Shown: positions 1 to 5,326, numbered from the stretch's first letter. The stretch is DNA of 5,326 bases from Mailhella sp. (GCA_017940105.1 JAGAZG010000239.1:1-5326), one strand, 5' to 3'. The notes: generated by a model from the letters alone, not told the origin. A program made the numbers and translations.

Positions 1-1526
1 ATGCCGGTTGGCTTTCTTTGCTGCCTCCCATTACCGCCATTGCCCTGGCCCTGATCACCAAAGAAGTTTTTTCTTCTCTTATGATAGGCATCCTTTCAGG
101 AACGCTTATCTATTCTTTTGGAACAGGTGCGGATTTCGCGATTATGAACACGGTGCAGTCCGCGTTTGCCATTATGGCCAAGCGTGCTGACTTTAATATC
201 ATCATGTTCTGCTCTGCGCTTGGCGCGCTTGTATATGTCATCTCTCTCGCCGGCGGTTCGCGTGCGTACGGCAAATGGGCTACTTCCCGCATTAAAAGCA
301 GAAGAAGCGCCATGTTTTCCACATGCGGGCTTGGCGCGCTTATTTTCATAGACGATTATTTCAACTGCCTTACCGTTGGCACGGTGATGAAGCCCGTGAC
401 CGACACCTACAAGATATCGCGGGCAAAGCTGGCCTATATTATTGACGCGACGGCAGCGCCCATCTGCATCATAGCGCCCATTTCAAGCTGGGCTGCGGCC
501 GTGGGCAGCAACCTCAAGGCAACGGGCGCTTTTGAAAGCGAAATGGCAGCCTTTATCGCGGCTATTCCCTATAATTTCTACTCTCTGCTTTCGCTGCTCC
601 TTGTTTTTCTGCTCTGCTTCTTCAAATGGGATTTCGGTCCGATGCGCGCCGCAGAAAAGCGCGCGGCCGAAGGTGACCTGGGCATGCTGGCCCAGCAGAG
701 CGATGGCAAGCTTGACATAAAGAACGGCACTGTGATGGACATGCTCATCCCCATTGGAGCCCTCATTCTTTTTGCGGTTCTTTCCATGCTGTACAGCGGC
801 GGCTACTGGGGGGCTGACGCGCAGTACCATAGCTTTGGAGCTGCCTTCGGTAACTGCGAAGCCTCTCAGGCCCTGGTATGGTCGTCTTTTGGCGCTCTTG
901 TCGTTGCCCTGTTGCTCTATGTGCCGCGCCGTTTAATGAACCTTGCAGAATATATGCATGGCATGGTGGAAGGCATGAAGGCCATGCTGCCTGCCAACCT
1001 TGTGCTTGTGCTTGCCTGGGGGCTCAGCGGCGTATGCCAGGACATGCTGCAAACGCCCAAGTTCGTGGAATCGCTTGTGACGGGCGGCAGCATGGTCGGC
1101 CCCATGCTGCCTTTCCTCATTTTTGTCATAGCGGGCTTTTTAAGCTTTTCGACCGGAACCGCCTGGGGATCTTTTGGCATACTCATTCCTCTGGTGGTGC
1201 CCATTGCCCAGGCGCTTTGCCCTGAACTGCTTGTGGTGGCGCTTTCTGCCACACTTGCAGGCAGCGTGTTCGGCGACCATTGCTCGCCCATTTCTGACAC
1301 GACGATACTTTCCAGCGCCGGTGCCGGATGCAGCCATATTGATCATGTCTCCACGCAGCTTCCTTACGCATTGCTTGCAGCTGCATGCAGTGCCAGCGGC
1401 TATCTTGTTGCCGGCTTTGTCAGCTCCAGTCCATGGCTGTGCCTGCTTGCCGGCGGCGGGCTTATGGCGGCGTTTCTTCTTGCCGTCAATGCATGGAGTG
1501 CCCGGCGGGAAGCGGCTGCTCGTTGA
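1..1526 (+). CDS. Na+/H+ antiporter, NhaC family (5' end missing)
   Basis: This is an inner-membrane secondary transporter that exchanges Na+ (or a related cation or organic substrate) for H+; relatives act in pH and sodium homeostasis. The reading frame is open from position 3 with no stop. A TTG at 18 is not the real start, because the codons before it (Ala-Gly-Trp-Leu-Ser) continue into the conserved first-helix stretch LLPPITAIALALITK, so a short N-terminus is missing to the left. Counting from that TTG (502 residues to the TGA), the family landmarks are FIDDYFNCLTVG at 110-121, ATAAPICIIAPISSW at 144-158, FSTGTAWGSFGILIP at 377-391 and GDHCSPISDTTILSSAGAGC at 419-438. Hydrophobic segments cover most of the chain, with a charged cytoplasmic-looking loop near 205-232. 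The family call is firm; the ion or substrate is inferred from family only, and some NhaC-like proteins carry other exchanged solutes. The gene is followed after 20 nt by a terminator-like hairpin. Confidence 0.93.
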   Translation, partial: AGWLSLLPPITAIALALITKEVFSSLMIGILSGTLIYSFGTGADFAIMNTVQSAFAIMAKRADFNIIMFCSALGALVYVISLAGGSRAYGKWATSRIKSRRSAMFSTCGLGALIFIDDYFNCLTVGTVMKPVTDTYKISRAKLAYIIDATAAPICIIAPISSWAAAVGSNLKATGAFESEMAAFIAAIPYNFYSLLSLLLVFLLCFFKWDFGPMRAAEKRAAEGDLGMLAQQSDGKLDIKNGTVMDMLIPIGALILFAVLSMLYSGGYWGADAQYHSFGAAFGNCEASQALVWSSFGALVVALLLYVPRRLMNLAEYMHGMVEGMKAMLPANLVLVLAWGLSGVCQDMLQTPKFVESLVTGGSMVGPMLPFLIFVIAGFLSFSTGTAWGSFGILIPLVVPIAQALCPELLVVALSATLAGSVFGDHCSPISDTTILSSAGAGCSHIDHVSTQLPYALLAAACSASGYLVAGFVSSSPWLCLLAGGGLMAAFLLAVNAWSARREAAAR

Positions 1527-1546
1527 ATTTGAGTTTTGACTGGATC

Positions 1547-1582
1547 AGCCTCTTCCCGGCAAAGCCAGGAGGGGGCTTTTTT
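1547..1582 (+). terminator. Intrinsic terminator or attenuator between antiporter and ACT gene
   Basis: The arms AGCCTCTTCC (1547-1556) and GGAGGGGGCT (1568-1577) pair over 10 bp with two G-T wobbles around an 11-nt loop. A run of six T (1577-1582) follows directly. This is a textbook rho-independent terminator for the antiporter, whose stop codon is 20 nt upstream. It ends only 12 nt before the ATG of the next gene, leaving no room for a separate promoter behind it. The downstream pair must therefore depend on read-through, or on a promoter inside the antiporter gene. Confidence 0.75.
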
Positions 1583-1584
1583 GT

Positions 1585-1590
1585 AGAGGA
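1585..1590 (+). promoter_or_regulatory. Ribosome binding site fixing the ACT-protein start
   Basis: AGAGGA lies four nt before the ATG at 1595 and directly after the T-run of the hairpin. It supports 1595 as the start over any upstream in-frame codon. The open frame reaches back to about 1385 but there overlaps the antiporter and encodes Cys-rich, non-family sequence. Confidence 0.6.
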
Positions 1591-1594
1591 CTTC

Positions 1595-2158
1595 ATGAGC
1601 CATACAGTAATTTCCGTCATAGGGCGCGACTGCCCCGGAGTAGTTCATGCCATTGCAGATTCCCTTTCCAAAGAAAGCTGCAATATCGAGGAATTGAGCC
1701 AGACTATTTTAAAAGGCCAGTTTGCCTCAATTTTTATAGTTTCTTCGCCTGAAGGAGTAACTCCTGAAGATATCCAGCGCGTTGTCAGCCTTGCCCTCGA
1801 AGAGAAGGGAATGGACCTTTCTGTGACAGCGCGTTCCATGGATGCCCGGCAGGCATTTTTCGGCGAGCCTTCAGAACCTTTTGTCATCACGGTCTATGGT
1901 TCGGATCAGCCGGATATTATTGCCGTGATTTCCGGAATATTCGCCGGTCAGAATGTGAATATAGAAAATCTTAAGGCCATACGGCTTTCTCCTGAGACCA
2001 GCGAGTGCGTGCTTGTGTTTGAGGTGGCCCTGCCCCTTTCCATCAACCGCAGCGCGTTCAGGCAGATGCTTCATGCCAAGGCCCGCAGCATGGGATTGAC
2101 ACTGAGCATGCAGCATCAGGATATTTTCGAGGCCATTCACCGCGTGCCAATCGTTTAA
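1595..2158 (+). CDS. Tandem ACT-domain regulatory protein (UPF0237/GcvR-like)
   Basis: A cytoplasmic 187-residue protein made of two ACT domains. The first (about 3-82) opens with VISVIGRDCPGVVHAIADSL; the second (about 96-175) repeats the pattern with FVITVYGSDQPDIIAVISGIF followed by NVNIENLKAI. The G-x-D-x-P-x-(I/V)(I/V) turn, present in both copies, is the usual ligand-binding edge of ACT domains. The C-terminal DIFEAIHRV resembles the ending of the single-domain UPF0237 proteins, so the second half is the UPF0237-like part; the two-domain layout is like GcvR, the glycine-cleavage regulator. No DNA-binding or enzymatic domain is present. It starts 12 nt after a terminator-like hairpin and ends 15 nt before the UPF0210 gene, its usual genomic partner. 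I infer small-molecule (perhaps amino-acid) sensing that modulates its partner. It could instead be a free-standing GcvR-type antagonist, but the neighbour makes that less likely. Confidence 0.88.
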   Translation: MSHTVISVIGRDCPGVVHAIADSLSKESCNIEELSQTILKGQFASIFIVSSPEGVTPEDIQRVVSLALEEKGMDLSVTARSMDARQAFFGEPSEPFVITVYGSDQPDIIAVISGIFAGQNVNIENLKAIRLSPETSECVLVFEVALPLSINRSAFRQMLHAKARSMGLTLSMQHQDIFEAIHRVPIV

Positions 2159-2173
2159 CTCTGCAGGTCTGCC

Positions 2174-3544
2174 ATGCTTACAGAACGCGAGGTGCTCAGC
2201 ACCATAAATATGCTGCGCAACGAACATTTGGATGTTCGCACCGTCACATTGGGCATTAGCCTTTTTGACTGCGCAAGCCATGATTTTGATTATTTTTCTT
2301 ATAAGGTCCGGGCCAAGATTGCCCGCTACGCGGCTAAGCTGGTCGAAACCTGCAACGAGGTGGGTGCCCGCTACGGGATTCCCGTGGTGAACAAGCGCAT
2401 AAGCGTCAGCCCCATGGCAGTGGTGGGAGCAGGCTTCAGCGTATCGCAGATGGTCCGGGCCTGCCAGATGCTGGACGAAGCCGCCAAAGACGCCGGAGTG
2501 GATTTTTTGGGGGGCTTTGGCGCATTGGTCGAAAAGGGCATGACGCCCGGCGATGTCGCCCTCATAGAATCCTTGCCTGAGGCGCTTGCAAGCACGGACC
2601 GGGTCTGCTCCTCCATCAATGTTGCTTCTTCAAGAGCCGGCATCAATATGGACGCTGTGGCGCTCATGGGCCGGCAGATACTTAAGACTGCGGAAGCCAC
2701 GGGAGAGAGGGACGGCATCGGATGCGCCAAGCTGGTGGTTTTTGCCAATATTCCGCAGGATGTGCCGTTTATGGCGGGAGCGTACCTTGGCATCGGCGAG
2801 CCGGACGTCGTGATCAACGTGGGCGTTTCCGGGCCGGGAGTGGTAAAAAAAGCCATTGACCGCGCCAGGCAGACCAATAAGAACCTTACGCTCAGTGACG
2901 TGGCCGAAGTCATTAAGTCGACGGCCTACAAAGTTACCCGCGTGGGTGAGCTCATCGGCAGGGAAGTGGCAGATAATATGGGGCTGCCTTTTGGCGTTGC
3001 CGACCTGTCCCTTGCGCCTACCCCCGCCGTCGGCGATTCCGTCGGCGAAATTTTTCAGAGCGTGGGGCTTTCGTCCATCGGCGCGCCAGGCTCTACGGCT
3101 GCGCTTGCCATGCTTAATGACGCTGTTAAAAAAGGCGGTGTGTTCGCGTCTTCGCACGTGGGCGGCTTATCCGGTGCTTTTATTCCCGTTTCGGAAGATT
3201 CCAGCATCGAGTCTGCGGCCAATGCCGGTTTCCTGACCATGGAGAAACTGGAGGCCATGACCAGCGTGTGCTCCGTTGGTCTGGATATGATTGCCATACC
3301 AGGAGATGCCCCGGCATCTACCATTTCAGGCATCATTGCCGATGAAATGGCAATAGGCATGATCAATGGCAAGACAACCGCTGTGCGCGTGATCCCAGTG
3401 CCCGGCAAGGGGGTGGGCGAAACAGCGGTGTTCGGCGGTCTTCTTGGCCAGGCCAAGATTATCCCGGTGCATAAGGGCGACGCCTCCGACTTTATCGGGC
3501 TTGGCGGACGCATCCCGGCGCCCATACACAGCCTGAAAAACTGA
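2174..3544 (+). CDS. UPF0210 (DUF711) family protein, PFL-like fold, function unknown
   Basis: A 456-residue soluble protein of the UPF0210/DUF711 family, close to the roughly 445 residues of characterised-by-structure members, so it looks complete. The start at 2174 fits the family N-terminus: EVLSTINMLRNEHLDVRTVTLGISL (3-30) is the typical opening. It has a weak GCAGG ribosome site six nt upstream. Other conserved stretches are YGIPVVNKRISVSPMAVV (67-84), a Gly-rich NVGVSGPGVV (215-224), GAPGSTAALAMLNDAVKKGG (303-322), SSHVGGLSGAFIPVSED (326-342) and GLDMIAIPGDAP (369-380). The family is known to resemble pyruvate formate-lyase/glycyl-radical enzymes in fold. I see no RVxGY-type glycyl-radical motif near the C-terminus, so radical chemistry should not be assumed. 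It is probably co-transcribed with the ACT protein 15 nt upstream, a pairing kept across many genomes, suggesting a ligand-regulated enzyme or complex. The reaction is unknown. Confidence 0.92.
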   Translation: MLTEREVLSTINMLRNEHLDVRTVTLGISLFDCASHDFDYFSYKVRAKIARYAAKLVETCNEVGARYGIPVVNKRISVSPMAVVGAGFSVSQMVRACQMLDEAAKDAGVDFLGGFGALVEKGMTPGDVALIESLPEALASTDRVCSSINVASSRAGINMDAVALMGRQILKTAEATGERDGIGCAKLVVFANIPQDVPFMAGAYLGIGEPDVVINVGVSGPGVVKKAIDRARQTNKNLTLSDVAEVIKSTAYKVTRVGELIGREVADNMGLPFGVADLSLAPTPAVGDSVGEIFQSVGLSSIGAPGSTAALAMLNDAVKKGGVFASSHVGGLSGAFIPVSEDSSIESAANAGFLTMEKLEAMTSVCSVGLDMIAIPGDAPASTISGIIADEMAIGMINGKTTAVRVIPVPGKGVGETAVFGGLLGQAKIIPVHKGDASDFIGLGGRIPAPIHSLKN

Positions 3545-3637
3545 ACATGCCGTCCCGCGGTTCTGTTAAGTCAGCTCGTCAATTTTTGCGCCTCTGTCCT
3601 TGACTGGAATAAAAATATCAGTAAGTTTGCAAGAAAG

Positions 3638-3649
3638 GCATGCGCATGC
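3638..3649. repeat. 12-bp perfect palindrome
   Basis: GCATGCGCATGC is its own reverse complement. It lies between the UPF0210 stop codon and the terminator hairpin. It could be a protein-binding site or a chance product of repeated GCATGC; no function is claimed. Confidence 0.4.
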
Positions 3650-3656
3650 ATACCTT

Positions 3657-3701
3657 GCCCGGCGATGTTTACCTCCTTTTTGTCGCCGGGCTTTCCGTTT
3701 T
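3657..3701 (+). terminator. Terminator hairpin downstream of the UPF0210 gene
   Basis: GCCCGGCGA (3657-3665) pairs perfectly with TCGCCGGGC (3683-3691) around a 17-nt loop and is followed by TTTCCGTTTT. The tail is an interrupted T-run, so the terminator is plausible but not ideal. Read on the minus strand the same stem has no T-run after it, so it would serve the ACT/UPF0210 transcript better than the convergent MFS gene. The loop contains ACCTCCTTT, and a competing partner for the 5' arm lies just downstream (CGGGCAAG, 3706-3713, with CTTGCCCG, 3654-3661). Confidence 0.65.
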
Positions 3702-3722
3702 GCATCGGGCAAGCCAATGCTT

Positions 3723-4970
3723 TCAGCGCTCAGGCCTGTACAGCGAAGGATGCGTGTCTTTTATAAAAAAAGAAGCTGCGGCGGCGCAAAGCATGACAGC
3801 GGCGTAAAAAAGCATGGCCCTGCCATAGGCGGCAGGAATCTCGGCCCCGGCCTGCCTGCCGGCTTCTAAAATGACGCCGAATATTTTTTGGCTGGCTGCG
3901 CCCAGTAGCGATGGCAGTGTATTCAGGCATCCTGTGGCCGTACCCATGATAGCCAGTGGAAATAGCTCTTTGCCCGATGTCAGCGCAACTCCCGTAAGCC
4001 CGTTGCAGAAGGATAGAACGGCAGCGATGAGCATGAGCGCTGCCATGGGCAGCTTACCTGGAAAAAAGGCCAGGATGCCTGCGCAGGAGGCTGAAAGCAG
4101 AACCATGGGAATGATGGCTTTTTTGCGTGAGTGCAGCCAGTCAGACAAAATGGCCGCGGCGGGCATTCCTGCAATGCCTGCAATGGCCCCTGCAGAAAGC
4201 ACGCTGCCTGCTTCCAGCTTGGAAAGACCGCAGGCCTCAACCATGTACGGGCCGAACCATAGTCCGTAAAACCCGAAAAAAGTTATCAGGGTGCCGCTGT
4301 ATACGATGCACAGAAGCCAGAAGCTGCGGGAAGAGAGCACGCGAAAAACGCCGCTGAAAGGATTGCGGGCTGTTTTTTGCATGGCTGGACGGCTGTTTTC
4401 TTTGACGAAAAACAAAAGCAATGCGGCCAGCGTGAGCGAAAGCATCCCGCATGCAAGCATGGAGCCGCGCCAGCCAAAGACAGAGCTGGCAAGGGCCAGC
4501 GGCGAGGCGGCGGCGAGGGTGCCTAAAGCTCCGCATCCATACATCAGGCACGAGATGCGTGCAAAAAGCTCCGGCGGCACGCTGCGCGCCAGTATGGAGA
4601 TGCACGGTATGGTCGCCGATACGCCCAGCCCGGTTAAGAATCGCGATGCCGCCACGCTGGCGGCAGACTCCGCCATGCTGAACCAGGCCGTGGAAATGCC
4701 TGCCAGGAGCGTGAGCAAAAGAAGCGTGGTTTTGCCGCCTAGCCTGTCAGAAAGCATGCCTGACGGCAGCTGCATGAGTCCGAATCCGAGAATGGCCGAT
4801 GAGCCTATGAGCGACAGTTCAGAAGAACCAAGGTGCAGATCTGACGCAATGTCAAGGGCAAGTACCGATGGCGCCATGCGGTAGAACAATGAAGAAACAT
4901 AGATAATCGTTACGACGGCAAAAACCGTCCAGAGGCTGATTCCCATCCGTGATGCATGATTGGTATCCAT
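3723..4970 (-). CDS. Major facilitator superfamily transporter, substrate unknown
   Basis: A 415-residue integral membrane protein with about 12 hydrophobic segments, the usual size of the superfamily. The loop after the second helix has the signature motif A, GMLSDRLGGKTT (71-82), and its symmetric copy in the second half is AAILSDWLHSRKK (272-284). The fourth helix carries RFLTGLGVSATIP (110-122), the usual Arg/Gly-rich motif. A polar central loop near 188-208 separates the halves. The second half opens with GFYGLWFGPYMVEACGLSKLEAG, common in anion and organic-acid type carriers, but this does not identify a substrate. I chose the ATG at 4970 because it leaves a short N-terminal tail before the first helix. 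It has no good ribosome site. Alternatives are a TTG at 5006 (adds 12 residues) and an ATG at 4946 (removes 8). The gene converges on the UPF0210 gene with a 178-nt gap and probably stands alone. Confidence 0.9.
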   Translation of the reverse strand: MDTNHASRMGISLWTVFAVVTIIYVSSLFYRMAPSVLALDIASDLHLGSSELSLIGSSAILGFGLMQLPSGMLSDRLGGKTTLLLLTLLAGISTAWFSMAESAASVAASRFLTGLGVSATIPCISILARSVPPELFARISCLMYGCGALGTLAAASPLALASSVFGWRGSMLACGMLSLTLAALLLFFVKENSRPAMQKTARNPFSGVFRVLSSRSFWLLCIVYSGTLITFFGFYGLWFGPYMVEACGLSKLEAGSVLSAGAIAGIAGMPAAAILSDWLHSRKKAIIPMVLLSASCAGILAFFPGKLPMAALMLIAAVLSFCNGLTGVALTSGKELFPLAIMGTATGCLNTLPSLLGAASQKIFGVILEAGRQAGAEIPAAYGRAMLFYAAVMLCAAAASFFIKDTHPSLYRPER

Positions 4971-4981
4971 GACAGGGTAGA

Positions 4982-4987
4982 ATAGTA
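4982..4987 (-). promoter_or_regulatory. Possible -10 element for the MFS gene
   Basis: On the minus strand this reads TACTAT, four of six matches to TATAAT, preceded by a T-rich stretch but no convincing -35. Transcription would begin about 5 nt before the ATG at 4970, implying a leaderless message, or a short leader if the ATG at 4946 is used. This is a weak call based on one hexamer. Confidence 0.25.
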
Positions 4988-5038
4988 TCCTGTGTTGAAA
5001 AAGCAAGCCTTGTCAGCGCGGTCAGTTATCATTGTTTC

Positions 5039-5070
5039 CGTCCTGGTTTAAGAGCTTGGCCTTCAGGACG
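5039..5070. repeat. 7-bp inverted repeat upstream of the MFS gene
   Basis: CGTCCTG (5039-5045) and CAGGACG (5064-5070) are perfect reverse complements separated by 18 nt. They sit about 70-100 nt upstream of the MFS start, where an operator or leader hairpin could be. No T-run follows on either strand, so it is not an intrinsic terminator. Confidence 0.45.
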
Positions 5071-5074
5071 TTAC

Positions 5075-5141
5075 GGATCCCCCCCCCTCCCCGATATGAA
5101 TGGCATGGTATTCGCTGCGGCCGATTTGGGAGAGGGGATCC
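5075..5141. repeat. Inverted repeat GGATCCCC / GGGGATCC
   Basis: GGATCCCC (5075-5082) and GGGGATCC (5134-5141) are perfect reverse complements. TCCC (5088-5091) can extend the stem with GGGA (5128-5131) after an internal loop, leaving a hairpin loop of about 36 nt. No T-run follows either arm. The left arm merges into a tract of nine C (5079-5087), then T, then four C. Confidence 0.5.
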
Positions 5142-5159
5142 TCCTTCCAAGCACCAGGT

Positions 5160-5181
5160 GCACAGGCATGAATGCCTGTGC
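5160..5181. repeat. 10-bp arm inverted repeat
   Basis: GCACAGGCAT (5160-5169) and ATGCCTGTGC (5172-5181) are perfect reverse complements with only two bases between them. The near-dyad form suits either a dimeric protein operator or a short hairpin (with the top pairs open). It lies about 100 nt upstream of the Fur-controlled promoter. There is no T-run after it on either strand, so it is not an intrinsic terminator. Confidence 0.55.
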
Positions 5182-5270
5182 GGTCCTTCCATAACGTTTG
5201 AGTGTGCGGCCGGGGAGGCTTCTTTTGCTTCTGCATCTTGACGCGATTTTTCTCTTGCATTGACCTGTTT

Positions 5271-5281
5271 TCAACAGTTGA
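5271..5281. repeat. 5-1-5 inverted repeat overlapping the -35 element
   Basis: TCAAC-A-GTTGA is a perfect short dyad whose right half overlaps TTGACA. An extra TTTTCA half-site (5268-5273), like an arm of the Fur box, overlaps its left half. It could be a secondary operator, or chance in AT-rich DNA. Confidence 0.3.
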
Positions 5282-5306
5282 CAATGAAAATTATTTTCAA
5301 TATTTA
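5278..5306 (+). promoter_or_regulatory. Rightward sigma-70 type promoter for a gene beyond the window
   Basis: A perfect -35 hexamer TTGACA (5278-5283) is followed by exactly 17 nt and then TATTTA (5301-5306), the first half of a -10 element. The surrounding TATTTATATA gives other registers (for example TATATA at 5305-5310, with a 21-nt spacer). An AAGGAAG stretch (5310-5316) follows and may form part of a ribosome site. The controlled gene is not in the window. Confidence 0.65.
5285..5299 (+). promoter_or_regulatory. Fur box (ferric uptake regulator operator)
   Basis: TGAAAATTATTTTCA is a perfect 7-1-7 inverted repeat, the architecture of Fur operators. It differs from the classical TGATAATnATTATCA at one symmetric position in each arm. 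With its flanks A (5284) and A (5300) it fits the form WTGAAAATnATTTTCAW that I recall for delta-proteobacterial Fur sites. It lies wholly between the -35 and -10 elements, so iron-loaded Fur bound here would block RNA polymerase. The gene to the right is therefore expected to be induced by iron starvation (iron transport or similar; inference). Another Fur-family regulator such as PerR or Zur is possible but fits less well. Confidence 0.75.
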
Positions 5307-5326
5307 TATAAGGAAGCGGTACCGGC

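Larger units (their letters stand above)
4971..5326. other. Structured intergenic region without a convincing gene
   Basis: This is the stretch between the start of the MFS gene (leftward) and the right edge. Short open frames exist on both strands but lack ribosome sites, family resemblance and sensible composition, so none is called. It holds several inverted repeats (listed separately), a C9 tract, and at its right end a strong rightward promoter with a Fur-type operator. Base composition changes from GC-rich (5075-5220) to AT-rich (5245-5311), as expected where a promoter begins. Confidence 0.6.

Noticed and set aside
1..27. ATG at position 1 or TTG at 18 as the antiporter start
   Set aside because: The ATG at 1 is out of frame. 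The TTG lies inside the conserved first-helix motif with open in-frame codons before it, so the gene is simply cut by the window edge.
1536..1564. TTGACT at 1536-1541 as a promoter for the ACT/UPF0210 pair
   Set aside because: No -10-like hexamer occurs 16-18 nt downstream (the positions read GC-rich loop sequence), and transcription would begin inside the terminator stem.
1385..1594. Upstream extension of the ACT-protein reading frame into the antiporter gene
   Set aside because: The extension is read over antiporter coding sequence and the terminator hairpin. Family similarity and the ribosome site start at 1595.
2371..2913. 180-codon open frame on the minus strand within the UPF0210 gene
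   Set aside because: It is a mirror frame of a clearly conserved protein, rich in Ser/Thr/Pro with no recognisable domain and no ribosome site.
3638..3713. CRISPR, tRNA or riboswitch in the gaps
   Set aside because: No regularly spaced repeats, no cloverleaf and no known riboswitch core could be recognised. Only simple hairpins and dyads are present.
4291..4884. 197-codon plus-strand frame opposite the MFS gene
   Set aside because: It is antisense to well-conserved transporter motifs. Its Ala/Ser/Arg/Met-rich composition is what the complement of hydrophobic helices gives.
5063..5284. 73-codon minus-strand and 69-codon plus-strand frames in the right intergenic region
   Set aside because: They start at TTG or poorly placed codons, run through inverted repeats and the C tract, and show no family resemblance.

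Overview
The window looks like ordinary chromosomal DNA from a Gram-negative bacterium, by eye of moderately high G+C. The best taxonomic hint is a 15-bp Fur-type operator at the right edge. Its form, with A/T flanks, fits the motif I recall for Desulfovibrio and relatives. Together with the protein character this makes a sulfate-reducer-type Desulfobacterota (Desulfovibrionaceae) my tentative guess. Nothing in the window proves it: there is no rRNA, tRNA or diagnostic enzyme.

Layout, left to right. (1) Positions 1-1526 (+) hold most of a Na+/H+ antiporter of the NhaC type, whose N-terminus lies left of the window. (2) A strong intrinsic terminator or attenuator hairpin (1547-1582) follows and stops only 12 nt before the next start codon. 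(3) Positions 1595-2158 (+) encode a 187-residue protein with two tandem ACT domains. (4) After 15 nt comes a 456-residue UPF0210/DUF711 protein (2174-3544, +). Genes 3 and 4 form the conserved ACT (UPF0237-like) plus UPF0210 pair found in many bacteria and archaea, whose biochemical role is unknown. (5) A 178-nt convergent intergenic region carries a perfect 9-bp stem hairpin, probably the terminator of the pair. (6) Positions 3723-4970 (-) encode a 12-segment major facilitator transporter of unknown substrate, convergent with the pair. (7) The last 356 nt (4971-5326) have no convincing gene but are dense in structure: several inverted repeats, a nine-C tract, and a well-formed promoter (TTGACA) whose 17-nt spacer is exactly filled by the Fur box. 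That promoter points rightward to a gene outside the window, which should be iron-repressed.

How the parts fit. The ACT/UPF0210 pair is probably one transcriptional unit, perhaps fed by conditional read-through from the antiporter. ACT domains usually bind small ligands, often amino acids, so the small protein may sense a metabolite and control or partner the UPF0210 protein. This is inference. The MFS gene and the Fur-controlled gene to the right diverge from the structured 356-nt region. The items most worth following are the Fur-filled promoter, the uncharacterised ACT/UPF0210 pair, and the attenuator-like hairpin ahead of it.
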